64,000 nt of DNA from Daphnia carinata (GCF_022539665.2 NC_081335.1:5518001-5582000), one strand, 5' to 3'. Counted from the stretch's first letter, positions 11,246-23,439 are shown. Numbers and translations are program-made. Notes: generated from the letters alone by a model not told the origin.

Positions 11246-12870
11246 CAATTTTACTTCACAACTTCAGTTGGTTTTAGCAACTTTAGACAACGGTGAAAAT
11301 TGGTTCAATGGCCCTACTTAAAATAACTGGTATCAAATGAACTCATGCGGGAAAATATAGAAATAATTGGTTATAGTGTTACTTTTTTCCTTGCTTGTTC
11401 CCGAAATCGAAATTTATTAATGACTGTATTACAAAACAACACTTTTCATGTCGTTCTATTCTGTTCCTTTTATTAATTCTAGTTCATGGAATAAACTGCC
11501 ATTCGACCGATCGGTGATGGGGCATCCCCTTCGCGGTAGAACTCTCTTTTTGGTAAAGAAATAACGTAAAGCAAGAATTGTTAAGATATCAAATTCTAAA
11601 ATGATAATTCGCAATATTCTAATCTTCCACCACGTCCTTCTATCCCAGTCTTACAGCATCTCATTCATTTCATTATACCATTGCTTCAATGGATGGTTCC
11701 ATAACCATGAAGATACATTAGTATCTTATCACAAACATCAATAAAATATATTATACACAGACGATAAACATTTTTTACACGTTAGCTAGCGCGGCGATTC
11801 GATCACGGAACTTTAGTTGCATAGCGAACAGCTCTACCCCTGTGCTATACACTTTTACAGTCGTCAAATTTGGAGAGATGAATGAATCGACGATAGGTGG
11901 CCCTGAGATCGCATGCTTGGTTATAAAACCATTTAGTTATAGATCTGTTCCATAACTGAACCGGCACTATACGTGATCGAGGTTGTAACCCCGATTGCAA
12001 TCAATCGATTTATGTAAAATCGTAATCGAGAGGTTTTTACCCGATTGCCAATATTACAAAGGCGATTCAACCCCCGATACTTATACCCCGATCTTATACT
12101 GAAACTGTAACAACCATCATCTTTTAAAACGGTATCAGGGCGATCGGGATAATCTCGTATGTTGGCTCCGTATCTCACCGTTGATGAAGTGGTCCTTTGA
12201 TTCACCACTAATGGCATTTTATGGGGTTGGGATGAATTTCTAAAAGCATCGAATTTTCCATGTTGCAACGCCACAATCTATTTAATGTTTTCTTTTACTT
12301 GTGTAATGGTAGCCGATGAAATATGATTGGAGAAACAGAAAATTAAGACATTCAAAATAAGAAATAAATATATTCTATATTGTAGCCTACAGCAGGATGT
12401 CAATGGCGCTGGCCTTACATGCGCCTCTGGTGGAATAAAATTGAAATCCCAGCCCTCCTGCTGTTTAACTTCCAGCGGATTTCGAAAAATAGTTTCAGCC
12501 TTTAGGCAACAGCCAAATTCAGGGGTAATATAGCACTTCGCAAAATAGTTAACTTTCGGGCTTTAAAGAATGACTTACAATAACTTTAACAGAAAATATT
12601 AAACAGTAAAGAAAAAAAGGGCTATTAGTTGAAGATTTCCCTACCGAATGCCATGGCGGATTCTGTTCAGGTATCTATACATAAAAATATGCGACAAATG
12701 TCTCATAAAAGCCAACGAGTTGACTGATTTTTTCTGTGACTATCATGGCTTCGTAATAAATAAAAACCAAACGTTAACAAATTTTATTAACATTTAACAT
12801 TTGTATTACATTTTATGAGCTATTTAAAATTATTTGATTTGATTATTTAAAATTATTTAAAATTATTTAA
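11246..12870. other. No recognised gene; one tRNA-like sequence
   Basis: AT-rich sequence with scattered stops. On the minus strand at about 11855-11775 there is a tRNA-like pattern (A-box-like TAGCACAGGGGTAGAGC, then ATCGAATC). The stems do not pair well, so I read it as a pseudo-tRNA or tRNA-derived SINE head. ORFs at 11933-12274 and 12327-12533 are short and unrecognised. Confidence 0.35.
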
Positions 12871-13128
12871 TTTGAAATTCGTCTGCTTGAGTGAAATTTC
12901 GGTGATGATTACTGGACTGTTCTACCTCGCTTTTCGTTGAATAAATAAAATCCCCTGATCCATTTTTACCACAATACCTTGGGGCATCTTCGCCGATGGA
13001 ATTAGTGGGCTTGGCGCTAATGAAACTGATGGCGAAGAAGCTGGACCATTAAATCCCGTAGGAACCGGACGTTTCGCTATAGTACTTTTAGATGTACCAC
13101 GGCTCGGCGGTGAAAAAACAAGAATTGA

Positions 13129-13768
13129 TTAAGATGAAGCAGGAATTGGCAAACAAGATGCCAGAAATGATTGCGTGGGAAATAGAATAAGCGCTCTTGT
13201 CTCAACAGAACTATTAGGGGTAACAGGTGTACTTATAGGAGTCTCAGATAAAGAATGTGAACCCTGTCCTCTCACTGTAGAGATAGTAATTTTAGCAGGA
13301 CAATATTTGGACAAGGTATAAAGAATAGAATTTACTTTTTTTTGATCATCTACCAACGTGGCCCAAATGATTTAATGGTGGAAGACCATACATTATCATT
13401 AGGAGGCGCAGACAACAAAATAGATTGACCATTGAAATCCTGTGCCAACGATGCAAATTGTAAAAAACTAATGTTGAAATTAAATATCCTAGTTTTACCA
13501 TAGCAAACATTAATCTTGCCCTCTGAGTAACTGGCCCCATTCTGTTGTTCCTGCTACTTGTCGTTCCTTGAATGGTCTTGCAATGCAGTGCACATTTAGT
13601 GGCATTGTGCTTAACGTAAGCCAAAAATGAATAACAATGCAATACAAAAGTGTACTTTGAGGATACTTTGACAAATTCAAGGTTTTTCAGTCCCGTGGAC
13701 TGCCTTGCACTTTTCGTTTTTTGATAATTTGCACAGGAAGTCTCAGCAATTGCTAGAACTTCCTCCAA
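13129..13768 (-). other. Two unrecognised ORFs inside the inverted-repeat element
   Basis: Two minus-strand frames, 13768-13346 and 13356-13129, overlap by a few bases in different frames. The first begins MEEVLAIAETSCANYQKTKS and has several Cys/His; the second is Ser/Thr/Pro-rich. No domain is recognisable. They could be remnants of the element's own protein or chance frames. Confidence 0.25.
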
Positions 13769-14559
13769 CTCGTTTTTTTTTTCCTTTTCTTCTTTGAACT
13801 GGAATGTAATATTATTTTCTCCAACTCAGAGCTTGATGAATTTTAGCACATATTTTTTACAAAAAATATAAAATCCACACGTTAAAAAAACACAACAGAT
13901 CACAGGATATTTATATTTCCTATTTTTCTATTGGCCAGTTTTGGTGAAGTAGTCCCAGGCAAATTCGACAAGGGGTAATAATGGGCGAATTGAAGGACAT
14001 GAATTTGTAGGCTATTTTGGCCATTAAGCTCTGAATTTTGATAGAAAGATATTGATATAAATTAGTTCCGATTGATCAAAACACAGCCATGTAAGAGAGC
14101 TGTACTATGTCGGAAAAGCAACGCTTTCGAATCACGATAAGTAGCCGAACGTGAGACCTTTTGAGTCAAAGGTCAGGAATTTATACGCCACTGTGGCAGC
14201 TTTTACTTTGTTTTATTCATTATTTTGAAACACCAGATAATTTCATTTATTGGAAATGATGCGGACTAAACAAGACTATAACATTCCAGAAAATAATAGT
14301 TTATTTAAATACTAAAGGAGCGTAAATGACGAAATTTTCGATTTAGCGGTATCCTTATGTGTCAAAATTTGTCAGCACATTAATGAATGCGAAATTTCAC
14401 CAAAAGAAAACATATAAACATATGAAACAAGTTTTACTGCAAAACTACTGCATTTTTCTAGAGCTTCAGAAAAACATATGATTGAAGGATAAAAGGTAAA
14501 TAATATCTCGAAAACCTTCCGAATCATTTTTTTGCTGAAGAAACAATTTTCGAGAACAA

Positions 14560-16099
14560 ATATGGAACCCGTGTGCAATTTGCAGGTACGAAAAAAGGTT
14601 TTTCCTTTTCTTTTAGTCGCTAATCTAAATATTTCGAATCAAATCATTATATCAAATCAGATCAATATATATTATCAAATCAAGTCAATACATATTATCA
14701 AATCATTATATTTGGGGAGCTTCAGGGAATGCGGCTAGTTTGTATACAGCATTAAGCATTGCTAATGAATTTTCAGTTAAAACAACCGCAAAGAAAATAA
14801 CGGAAAGCAAGCATACGTAAAGAAGAATGCGTATTATGGCAAGTATAATAAAATTTTGTTTGGATTTCAAGAATCTATTCTTTAAATAAATCACCGTATT
14901 CTCATAAAATGAAATAGATTTCCTGAAATTTTGATTTCGTTATTCTTTTTTGTTGATTTTGACAATAAAATGGCCATTATTCATTTTAATCACAGTTCAA
15001 CATTGCATTTTTTAGAATTCTCATGTTTTCGTGTATGTAACGATGCATTAGATTCTATTTGATTTAACGTATTTATAAGATAAAATCCCATAAATTAACG
15101 TCCAATCAGGTACTAGCATCTGGCGGCCATTATTTTATTGCGGGGTATTTAAATGTGTGACAATATATCTTATTACACCCCAAAACAATACAGCATTATT
15201 TATGGTTGATTAAAAAATTGCAACTTAGATACGCAAAGAAAGTCAATAATGCTTTTATTACATTCAATCTTTTCAATTGCAGGTTTAAAACGAGATACCT
15301 TCGTCAAGAGATAAGTTATGGGACGTTTCTTCATCAGAAGAAGCTTCTAGAATTTTTTTTCCTACGAGCTCAACGTGCATACAATGTGTGTGACGAAAAG
15401 TTTGTTCATGATACATATTATGGGCCTTGTCAACAATGCCGTGTCTGCATGTCTGCATTATGATCGTAAACTTTTTAATATTTTCCTGCATTACCTGACT
15501 GGAAAGTTGAACCACGAAAACTCCTGATTCGCTCTACAGAAAAAACAAAAATTAGTACTCTGGTCAAAAAGGAAACCCTACAGGATGTAGCTTAAGAAGT
15601 ATAAAATCAATAAACGACTCGTGTTTCTCCATGTATCCCTCATGAACGATAATCGCATTTCCGAACAAAGAAATCAGTTCAATCTGTTTATTAAAAAGAT
15701 CAATGTGTATATTCAATAAGGGTTTTTGAAAAACAGCAATTTTCTTATACCCTAAAGCAGATAAGCTAAAGCAGGTGATAAAGTTTAAAATTTCCGTCCG
15801 GCTGAGAAACATGAATAATACCTTTACAACTCAAACAAAGTGTAATTCCCTTAACTTTATTTTGTCGTGGATAAGGTGCATCAAATACTCATATAGCGAC
15901 GACTAGCATTGGAAAATGAATTTTGTTGGTTGCCTTAAGCTACAAATCAAATTAAGATTGCATTATTTCAATTTATTAAACATATTAACACCATATTTAC
16001 TAGTATTAACTCTTTAACAGCATCTCGAAGGTGTTCAAGAACTTAAATACCATAAAATACCATAATACCATAAAATACCATGAATACATATAAATATAT
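14560..16099. other. No recognised gene
   Basis: AT-rich non-coding sequence with local repeats: 'ATATCAAATCA' near 14640-14710 and 'AAAATACCATA' near 16045-16080. Short ORFs on both strands (e.g. 15206-15463, 15564-15812) show no known motif. Confidence 0.5.
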
Positions 16100-16891
16100 T
16101 GTAAGGACTCCCGATAAACTTTAAAGTTAAATAGTTAGTTAGGCTATTCCATGTATTGTTCATGCTGTTTTTCTCCCTCCACCCCCCACTTACCCTCTTT
16201 TGTCTAGTTTAGATTTTTATTACCTTCTTCCGCACAACAGGGTGTCAACGACACATTTATCAGTTGATCTCGCTTCTCGCGTGACACTTTTGTTTCTTTT
16301 TTATGACGCCAGGCCAAACTTTAGCTTCCCCACGCTAACTTTAGAGTCCTCCAGCTAAGAGCGTGGTATAAAACCCACGTCTGAGCTGTGTCTCTAGTTA
16401 GTCCTCGCTTAGTTTTTCGTCCGTGTAGTCGTACGGTAGTATTTATCCGCATCTGAGTGTATTAGTTTTTTTTCTTGTGCCAAGTGTTTGTGTAACTCCA
16501 ACTGTTGAGACGAAATATACTGTAACCAAGCATTCACAGCCGCTGTGTTCCTTGATTCGCCTCTACAAGCGCCTAGTCGAGACGACGACCCGCACCGACG
16601 CCGTCCTTCGTTCTTCCCTGCACCGCACCGCAGTACCTACGACCCTCTCAAGAGCCATGGCTCCCACCTAAGTTCATCGCACCTCTATTCTTCGTAACTT
16701 TCCTAAACCATTGTTCACTTCATATCCGGGCAGCCGACGTGACTGGCTGCCGGATCCTAACACCTAATAACTGTGTATCACCCCGCCAGAGGCAGAATAC
16801 TAGTTTTAAGTACTAACCTGACCGTCGACAGTATTCGTGTACGCAATAACTTCCCAGTCACGTCAGACGTGACCGGGAACTGATTACTGCA
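16100..16891 (+). mobile_element. Solo LTR, ~790 bp, flanked by ATAT
   Basis: Starts TGTAAGGACTCCCG, ends TTACTGCA, with ATAT directly on both sides (16096-16099, 16892-16895). A TATA box (TATAAAA at 16367) follows sequence shared with the LTR at 10.4-10.7 kb (GTGTCAACGACAC and GCTAACTTTAG-type words). The two LTRs agree in the first ~300 bp and diverge later, so they belong to related subfamilies. The short ORF at 16477-16671 lies in the LTR and is probably not a gene. Confidence 0.6.
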
Positions 16892-17269
16892 ATATGTATT
16901 CATCGCTTGATACTATTTTCAACCGTTTTTGGCATTCACAGTTGGACCATCTTCGGGTTTATAGCAAAAGACTGAAACATCTAAGAAAAAAGGTAAAATT
17001 ATTTGTGTTCTACAGTACCATTACTTTTCACTTTTCGAAAACAGTTCTTTATTTGCATTATATTATTTGAATATTGGAATTTTTATCTTTTCCTGAAGAC
17101 AAGTGAACAAATAAAAAAAATACCACAAACAAGCAACAGAAACACATGTATGGACCATATAAAATAAATATTAAAATCTTCTCCTTAAGTAGTTTACAGC
17201 TGTCACTTAAATGTCGAAATGGCACAAAAACATCACTGAAATGTCATTCAAGCAGACGAATTTCAAATG

Positions 17270-17890
17270 TTAAGGCTGTTATACAGACAATTTCGCCCAA
17301 GAAGGAAAAGGGCTTCGGCTAGAAAAGGCTGCGAAAAACCTGTGGCCTAGGCCAACTGTTTGGCTCTTGCATTGAGCCGGAGACCAAGTTGCCACGGAGA
17401 CCAAGTTGGACCAAGTTGTGTAGTCTACATAGCTACACACTCAACTAGAGTTGTCAAAGTAGCCCATAGCCCATTCCAGATTTGGTCTCATTTGCTCCTT
17501 CTCATTTACGCTTACGATTAATTCATATACCTTGATTTCTACAGTGTCCCTAAGGACGAGGAGTAAGTTATTGTATGTTTCTAGTAACTAGAATTAATTG
17601 TTTCTTCGGGTTGAAATCCTTCGCATTCTTGCAAATGTTGCCCTCTGTTGTCTGTGTTTCAAGTTGTGCCATCTTATGTGAGACTTTGACTTGGACCTCT
17701 AAATATTTTAAATAAATGAATAATAATAAATATAGTTATAAAAACTTCTTTATTCAGTAAGTTGTTTCATTACATTGAATAGACACCATCGATCAATCGA
17801 ATACATCAATCAATGTTAGTCCAGTTTGATGGTAACTGAAAGCAAAGTACAAATACCTGTGGACACAAAATCACGGTGTCATCCGTCTTC
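17270..17890. other. No recognised gene; short direct repeats
   Basis: Contains a word cluster (GGCTTCGGCTAGAA, GGCCTAGGC) also present at 48710-48810, showing the shared repeat extends past the inverted arm. It also has 'GAGACCAAGTTG' repeated at 17380-17415. No ORF of interest. Confidence 0.4.
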
Positions 17891-17895
17891 TTAGT

Positions 17896-18201
17896 TTAAT
17901 GATGTCCAGGAGTCACGGCTGGCGTCAAGCCTTCTTGATTAAGGCGAATTTGGCGGAGGGGAACGAAAACCGATTCTTTTTCGTTCACTGAACATCATAT
18001 GAAATAAAGGAAACATTAGTTATTGCTTATAAAAAACTGCGTCAAATACTTACCGACGTCTAAGTTGGGAGGATGATCAACTTCGACTGGTTCCCCTCCG
18101 TCTGGTGGCCCAGCGTTAGGGTTAGCAGCTTCACCTGCCTCTTCCGATAACCTCACTTGCTCTGGGGATCTTTTCATAAAGTTCTTTGTCTCCCATTTCA
18201 T
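17896..18201 (-). CDS. Two-exon gene for a 79-residue protein of unknown function
   Basis: Exon 1 is 18201-18054 and exon 2 is 17987-17896. They are joined by a 66-bp intron with a strong donor (G|GTAAGT) and a TTCAG acceptor. The phase-1 junction preserves the frame to a TAA. The product starts MKWETKNFMKRSPEQVRLSE, has a Gly/Pro/Glu-rich middle and ends LTPAVTPGHH. No membrane segment or known domain. It is transcribed away from the CACTA-like transposase gene that starts at 18433, so the two share about 230 bp of upstream DNA. It may be the second gene of the same transposon or an unrelated host gene. The splice structure supports reality; function is unknown. Confidence 0.55.
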
Positions 18202-18432
18202 CTTGATGAATCAAAAATATTTCCAGCTAAATAATAGAACTTTAATTGAAGTTTCTGTTTATAATTGAAGAAGCATTTATTTGTTAAAAAATGCTATGCT
18301 GTGTTCAAGCAAATTATTAATGGACAAATACTATCTGTTGATTTTACGTGGTAATGGCAACGCAATGCTAATCACGTCATTTGACCGACTAATTTATGTC
18401 ACATCTGTGCATTGCATTATTAGAATTGTATC
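18202..18432. promoter_or_regulatory. Divergent promoter region between the 79-residue gene and the transposase
   Basis: 231 bp separate the two divergent start codons. The stretch is AT-rich and must contain both 5' leaders if both genes are transcribed. I see no strong TATA box or other site that can be assigned. Confidence 0.35.
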
Positions 18433-21013
18433 ATGAGTGATTGTGCTGTAAAATTACGAGTAAAAAACTGTGTCCCCAATCCTTACCTGGGGTTCGGAAA
18501 AAAAGCGTTTGTAGAAAAACGACAACGTCGAAGGAGGGTTAACATCTCAATTACAAACTTCAATAGAGGAGACGAAATGACAAATGATGTCTTTCATGAA
18601 GGCGTTGAACTCAACAGGTTAGTATATTGTAGGATGTGTCTGATTGAATTTTCATTTATGTATCTCTTGTTGCAGTGCTGTTGTGCCACTTACCGTTGCC
18701 ACAAATCCATGTAATGAATTTTCTCCATTACATTGCCATCACATAGATTGTGATCCAACAACGAATAATGGAAACGACACAGAATTGAATAGGTAAGCAT
18801 GTTCATATTATAATTCATATGTGTACTGATAAAACCTAATGCATGCCTTACTCGCACAGCGCTGTAGCTCATATTCCAATTGTTGTTAACCAGAGAAATG
18901 AAAGTTCATTGACCGCTTACATCAATGGCCCAGGTAACATATCTTGTCTTTCATCGTTACCGTTACATGACAGCTGTGATCAACCTTGTATAGTGCATGA
19001 TTCTGATGATGAATCAGATAGACTTGTACTACACTCAAGTGAGTCGGAGGATCCTGATGATTTTGCCTCTGGTTGGGATATTCATGATGTTGATGACACT
19101 GATATTACACATGACCACAGCCAAATAGAGACCAATTGCAAGAAGAGCTTGGCTGATTGGGTTGTGGAATGCAATATTCCACGCAGCCATGTCAATAATT
19201 TACTCAAGAGGCTCAACAATGATGCTGGCTTAAATTATTTGCCCCTTGATTGGAGAACCCTGATATCTTCGAAAAGAGGAAAGGTGAAGGTCATCGATAT
19301 GCCACCGGGACAATATCACCATCTACAAATAGAACCTGCTCTATATGCTATCTTAGTAGCTATGGAATCAAAATGCTTGCCAATTCCAGACGAGATGCTG
19401 ATTTTCTTTAACGTCGATGGCCTTCCGTTAACGAACAGCAGCTCCAGTGAGTTTTGGCCAATATTGTGCAAAGTGTTAGGTAATTCATTTGATACGCATC
19501 TGTGTTCGTTAGCATAATCTCAGTCTGGTTCAACATTATATTGTGTATTTATTTTTAGGATGGGATGACGTAATTGTGGCTGGAATCTACCACGGATCCA
19601 AGAAACCGAAAAACATCTATGCCTTCCTTGCCAATTTTAAAGAAGAAATAGTGAAGCTGAAGGTTGGTGGGATTGAGTTTCGTGATAAAATTGTCAGAGT
19701 GACTCTTAGCGGGTTATGTAGCGATGCCCCTGCGACGTCATTCGCGTTAAACATTGCCCCCCATAATGCGTATTATGCCTGCCGAAAATGTACAACAAAA
19801 GGCTTGTGGGTTTCGAACCACAGCCAACAAAAAACTGCCGGTCGCGTCACATATCCAGAACTGGATGCGCCCCTCCGCACAGACATTAGTTTCCGAGGGC
19901 GATTGCAAATACAGCACCATAGTAAAGACAATAACCGTTCTATTGTTGAAGACATACTGACCGATATGGTTGAAGATGTGTGTTTAGATTATATGCACGT
20001 CGTTTGCATTGGGGTATATAAAAAACAATTGAAAGAATTTATGTATGGTAAAGGTGATTAGATTCTCATCTGACGACATTATTGCAATATCTGCTTATCG
20101 ATCGGGAATTCGCAAGTATATTCCAAGAAATTTAGTTAGAAAAACTAGACCTATAGAAGAACTCCCCCGTTGGAAAGCCACTGAATTAAGGCTAGATCTT
20201 TTATACATATCTCCTGTTTCTTATAAATCTTTTTTGTCTCATAGCAGATATAAACACTTAATGCTGCTGCACCTTGGGATAAAACTATTAGTAAATAGTG
20301 ATACTTGTAAAATTAATGCACCATACGCAGATAAAATTTTAAGACAATACGTTATCGCAAGTGCCAAGCTTTATGATGCCAAGTTCGTAACATTCAACGT
20401 GCATAATCTCATTCATCTTGCAAACGATGTATTAAAACACGGCTGTCTTGACGATTTCAGTGCCTTCCCTTTTGAAAACAAATTACAAAAAATCAAAAAC
20501 TTATTGAGGAAAAGTGGCAAACCTTTGCAACAAATTGTGCGGCGCTTAGACGAAATTAACCGGTCTAATTTCAAGAGAGATCGTAAGCATCCTAGTAACG
20601 GACCTCAGTTAATTGGGTTGCATTTTTCAGGTCCCTTGTTACCTCATCACCAATTAACAACTGTTGAACAGTATAAAAAACTTAATTTCAAAAATTCGTT
20701 GTTGACGACCTATACTCCTGATAATTGCATTTTTGTGAAGGATGGGCATTACCAAATTGTTGTCATAGAAAATTTTTTAAAATTTCATTGGCAAATCTAT
20801 GTATTGGGAAAAAGGCATTTACAAGTAAATGATATGTACATATACCCATTGCCGTCATCGGCCATCCACGAACACTTGGCCTCTCTGTTGTCACCTGTCC
20901 TCGAAGCATTCCGCTTGGTTGACGTTATTTGGAAAGCCGATCGCATACCAACTATCATTCCTGAGAACGAGTTCTTTTTTGTATGTCCCCTCTTGAATCA
21001 CAGTATTTTTTAA
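18433..21013 (+). pseudogene. CACTA (EnSpm)-like DDE transposase, four exons, one frameshift
   Basis: Exons 18433-18617, 18676-18792, 18860-19479 and 19559-21013 join with GT/AG borders in matching phases. The N-terminal part is basic (KKAFVEKRQRRRR), then acidic. The catalytic part has FFNVDGLPL and FWPILCKVLG before the third intron, then GLCSDAPATSF, a YYACRKCTTKG knuckle and DYMHVVCIGVYKK, the spacing of invertebrate EnSpm-type transposases. Near 20050 the frame shifts: compared with the second copy (minus strand, ~24,440) about 5 nt are missing between GGTAAA and AGATTC. After that the second frame continues uninterrupted to a stop at 21013. An AATAAA-type signal follows at about 21043. 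Otherwise the gene is remarkably intact. Confidence 0.75.
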
Positions 21014-21119
21014 TTGTATCGTGATTGTCGTCTATAACTGAATAATAAACTGCCTTAATGATGCATTCTAAGCTTATTTTTATTATTAGTCCCTATACAA
21101 AAAAACACGTCTGGTTTTT

Positions 21120-21390
21120 GACGTCATTTTGGATGTGGAAATTCTAATTTTTTTGGTATGTCCCGGTTTGTTCATCCGATGTATGTCCCGTTGTATTCCG
21201 CTACCCGAAAGGCAATTTCAACTCCTTGTTGGATATCTCCGAGATGTCCGGCTAAGGATGTTCGAACGACGTCCCATTAGTTACTTCCATAGGATGTCTT
21301 AATGGTGGCGAAAGACCACGGACCTAGATCGGATATGCCGACGTCTCTATGACATCCTCAAGACAAAGTGTGCTAGTAGGGTAAATAGTA
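21120..21390. repeat. GACGTCC/ATGTCC-rich subterminal region of the CACTA-like element
   Basis: Downstream of the transposase, words such as ATGTCCCG, GACGTCCC, GATGTCC and GACGTCTC recur in both orientations, ending near GTGCTAGTAGGG. A related array lies beyond the end of the second transposase copy (22840-23270). CACTA elements carry such subterminal arrays as transposase binding regions; assigning that role here is inference. Confidence 0.45.
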
Positions 21391-22025
21391 TATGTGTATG
21401 TATTTTGTATGTCTTTATTGTAATTTCTCTGTTCAGTAGTTTGTGTAATGAAATAAACCGTAACAGCATTTTGTTTATTGTTTTTAAAATGAAAGGCAAC
21501 AAAAAAAATTATTTACAAGAATACGATAGTACCTTAATGTAGTGGTACTTTGTTGACTATTGTAGGTATCAAATTTTTTTCCAGTTTCCTTCGTTTCTGG
21601 GGTATTCAAAAACAATGCTTTTCCAAAGGATAATGGCATACTTTCACCCTGGTTTGTTTTAGAACAAGTGTGAAGAGAGAAAGACGAGTTGAAAACGATT
21701 TTTCCAAATCTTGGAGAAGGTCTGAAGACCTATAGGGAAACCATAGAATTCAGAGAACTCCTCTGGCGAAGTTTAATTACCTCAGTGAGCTCCTTCGATA
21801 GAGATTCCTAGAATGGAGGTATGTGGCAGCGTTTTATACTATTGCGTGGCTCCGTATCTCTCTTACGGTAGCTTTCTTTTAATAAAATTTTCCCCCAGTT
21901 TCAGCATGGTCCAAGGAGCGTTATCTCTGCGAAGAGATAATCACCTTTCCTTTTCTACCCGCGCCAGGTCCCACTTCTTTAAAAGTTTAAGCTGTACTAA
22001 GTATATAAGTATACTTATATATATA

Positions 22026-22693
22026 CAGTACCCACCAAAAAGATTATACACTCGGTCATTTTTTGGCCCTTTTAACATGGCGTCTTATGGCGCTACGTCC
22101 CCCTAGTTTTTATTTATTTTTGGATTACCCCTTACAGATATGTTTAAGAAAAAAAATCTGCGTACTCGTAGATGAATTTTCTATCCAGCGATATGCAGCG
22201 CATAGTTGTACACAAAAAACCCTGAACGTTATATGTGCGTTCATGTGTATAAAATTTCCCCGTTTTTCCGTTTCGCGCCGCCATTACCTTGCATAGGGCT
22301 TTCCCCAAATTAGGCCTCTTTTTATTTTGCGTGTATCTTTTTAACTACAAGCCGCAAGAGCTTCTAGTTTGTTTCCCGAATTTATAAAAGGTTTTTCTTT
22401 ATAAAGATACAAAAAATATTTTTATTGTCTAAATACATCCCGTTATATTTGTTGTTTTGTACTGGCTAAATTTTTTCCTGCAAAATCAAAGAAGACAAAA
22501 CAAGAAGTGTTGACTCGAGTTTGTTTTCTGCACCACAAGAGGCGCCTGCAACACACTTTTGACTGTCATCCAAGTTGCAGACGTCTTTCTGCACTCGTTG
22601 CACTCGAGTCAACTAGGGGGACGTAGCACCATAGGACGCCATGTTAAAAGGGCCAAAAAATAACCGAGTGTATAATCTTTTTGGTGGGTACTG
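22026..22693. mobile_element. Tc1/mariner-type MITE with ~82-bp inverted repeats
   Basis: Starts CAGTACCCACCAAAAAGATT and ends with the complement. The ~82-bp arms differ at only about three positions. It is flanked by TA on each side (22024-22025, 22694-22695) within an AT microsatellite, the target choice of Tc1/mariner elements. Related right ends are at about 57270-57287 and 59015-59042. It has no transposase; the ORFs over the arms are not genes. Confidence 0.85.
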
Positions 22694-22839
22694 TATATAT
22701 ATATAAGTTGGCAAACCAAAATTTGGGTGAACAAAATTCAGAACCTTTAAACCTTAGTATCATTCTACCGTCACAGGGATATTCCAGATAGGTCTTCTCA
22801 GGCCAAACGGATTTTTCATGGGACGTTTGGTAGGAGTGC

Positions 22840-23270
22840 GTTCTCTAGTAGCACAGCTGGTCCTGCCGACGTCCTGGGGACATCCAATGAACGTGGGTCC
22901 GTCCCAGCTACGTCCGCCGTTTTCGAGATGGCTATGGATGTCCCCGGGACGTAATATTTCGAACGTCTTTCGAACCAGGACAATGGAATATCCTAGTTAC
23001 GTCCGGCAGGGGACACGAAAGGGACGCTAGTAGCATGGCCCGTCCTGGAGATGTCCCATGACGTCCCAGCTACGTCCGCCGTTTTCGAGACGGTTATGGA
23101 TGTCCCTGAGACGTAATATTTAGGACGTCATTCGAACCAGGACAATGGAACATGCTAGTTATATCTGGAAGGGGACATGAAAGGGACCCTAGTAGCATAA
23201 CGCGTCCTGGGGATGCTTATGACGTCCCAGCTATGTCCGCCGTTTTTCGAGGCGTTTTGGATGTTTCAAA
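22840..23270. repeat. Tandem repeat, ~162-bp period, 2.5 copies
   Basis: GTCCCAGCTACGTCCGCCG recurs at about 22901, 23063 and 23224. Each unit also has GGATGTCCC, GACGTAATATTT, ACCAGGACAATGGAA and CTAGTAGCA. It lies just beyond the 3' end of the minus-strand transposase copy and resembles the region at 21120-21390, so it is probably that copy's subterminal repeat array. Confidence 0.7.
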
Positions 23271-23439
23271 TATAGGTTAAACTAGACCCGTCACCGCCTC
23301 TAGTGACCGATAGGAGAGCCCTCTGGTTTCCCATCGGATGATTTCCCTGCCGATCAAAATCGGTGACAACGTAGTTGGGAAACAGAAAGCCACGGAACCT
23401 CGGAAGTAATAATACATAAGTTTTAATAATAATAAGTTT

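Larger units (their letters stand above)
12874..17269. mobile_element. Inverted-repeat element of unknown superfamily, ~4.4 kb
   Basis: ATTTGAAATTCGTCTGCTTG at the left end recurs inverted at the right (CAAGCAGACGAATTTCAAAT). The ~650-bp sequence at 48030-48690 is a shorter relative: its arm is followed immediately by sequence matching 13920-14560, as in an internal-deletion derivative. Inside lie a minus-strand ORF pair (13129-13768) without recognisable domains, short AT-rich repeats ('ATATCAAATCA' at 14640-14710) and a solo LTR. No clear target duplication. The ends beyond the inverted arm are uncertain. Confidence 0.5.

Noticed and set aside
13129-13768. A known transposase inside the 12.9-17.3 kb element
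   Set aside because: I could not find DDE, RNase H-fold or zinc-finger motifs; left as unrecognised.
20045-20061. A 14-nt intron or programmed frameshift joining the two transposase frames
   Set aside because: An intron that short is implausible; comparison with the second copy shows a 5-nt deficit, so a deletion is simpler.
22840-23270. CRISPR-like or satellite array
   Set aside because: The 162-bp units are diverged direct repeats without spacers and lie at a transposon end.
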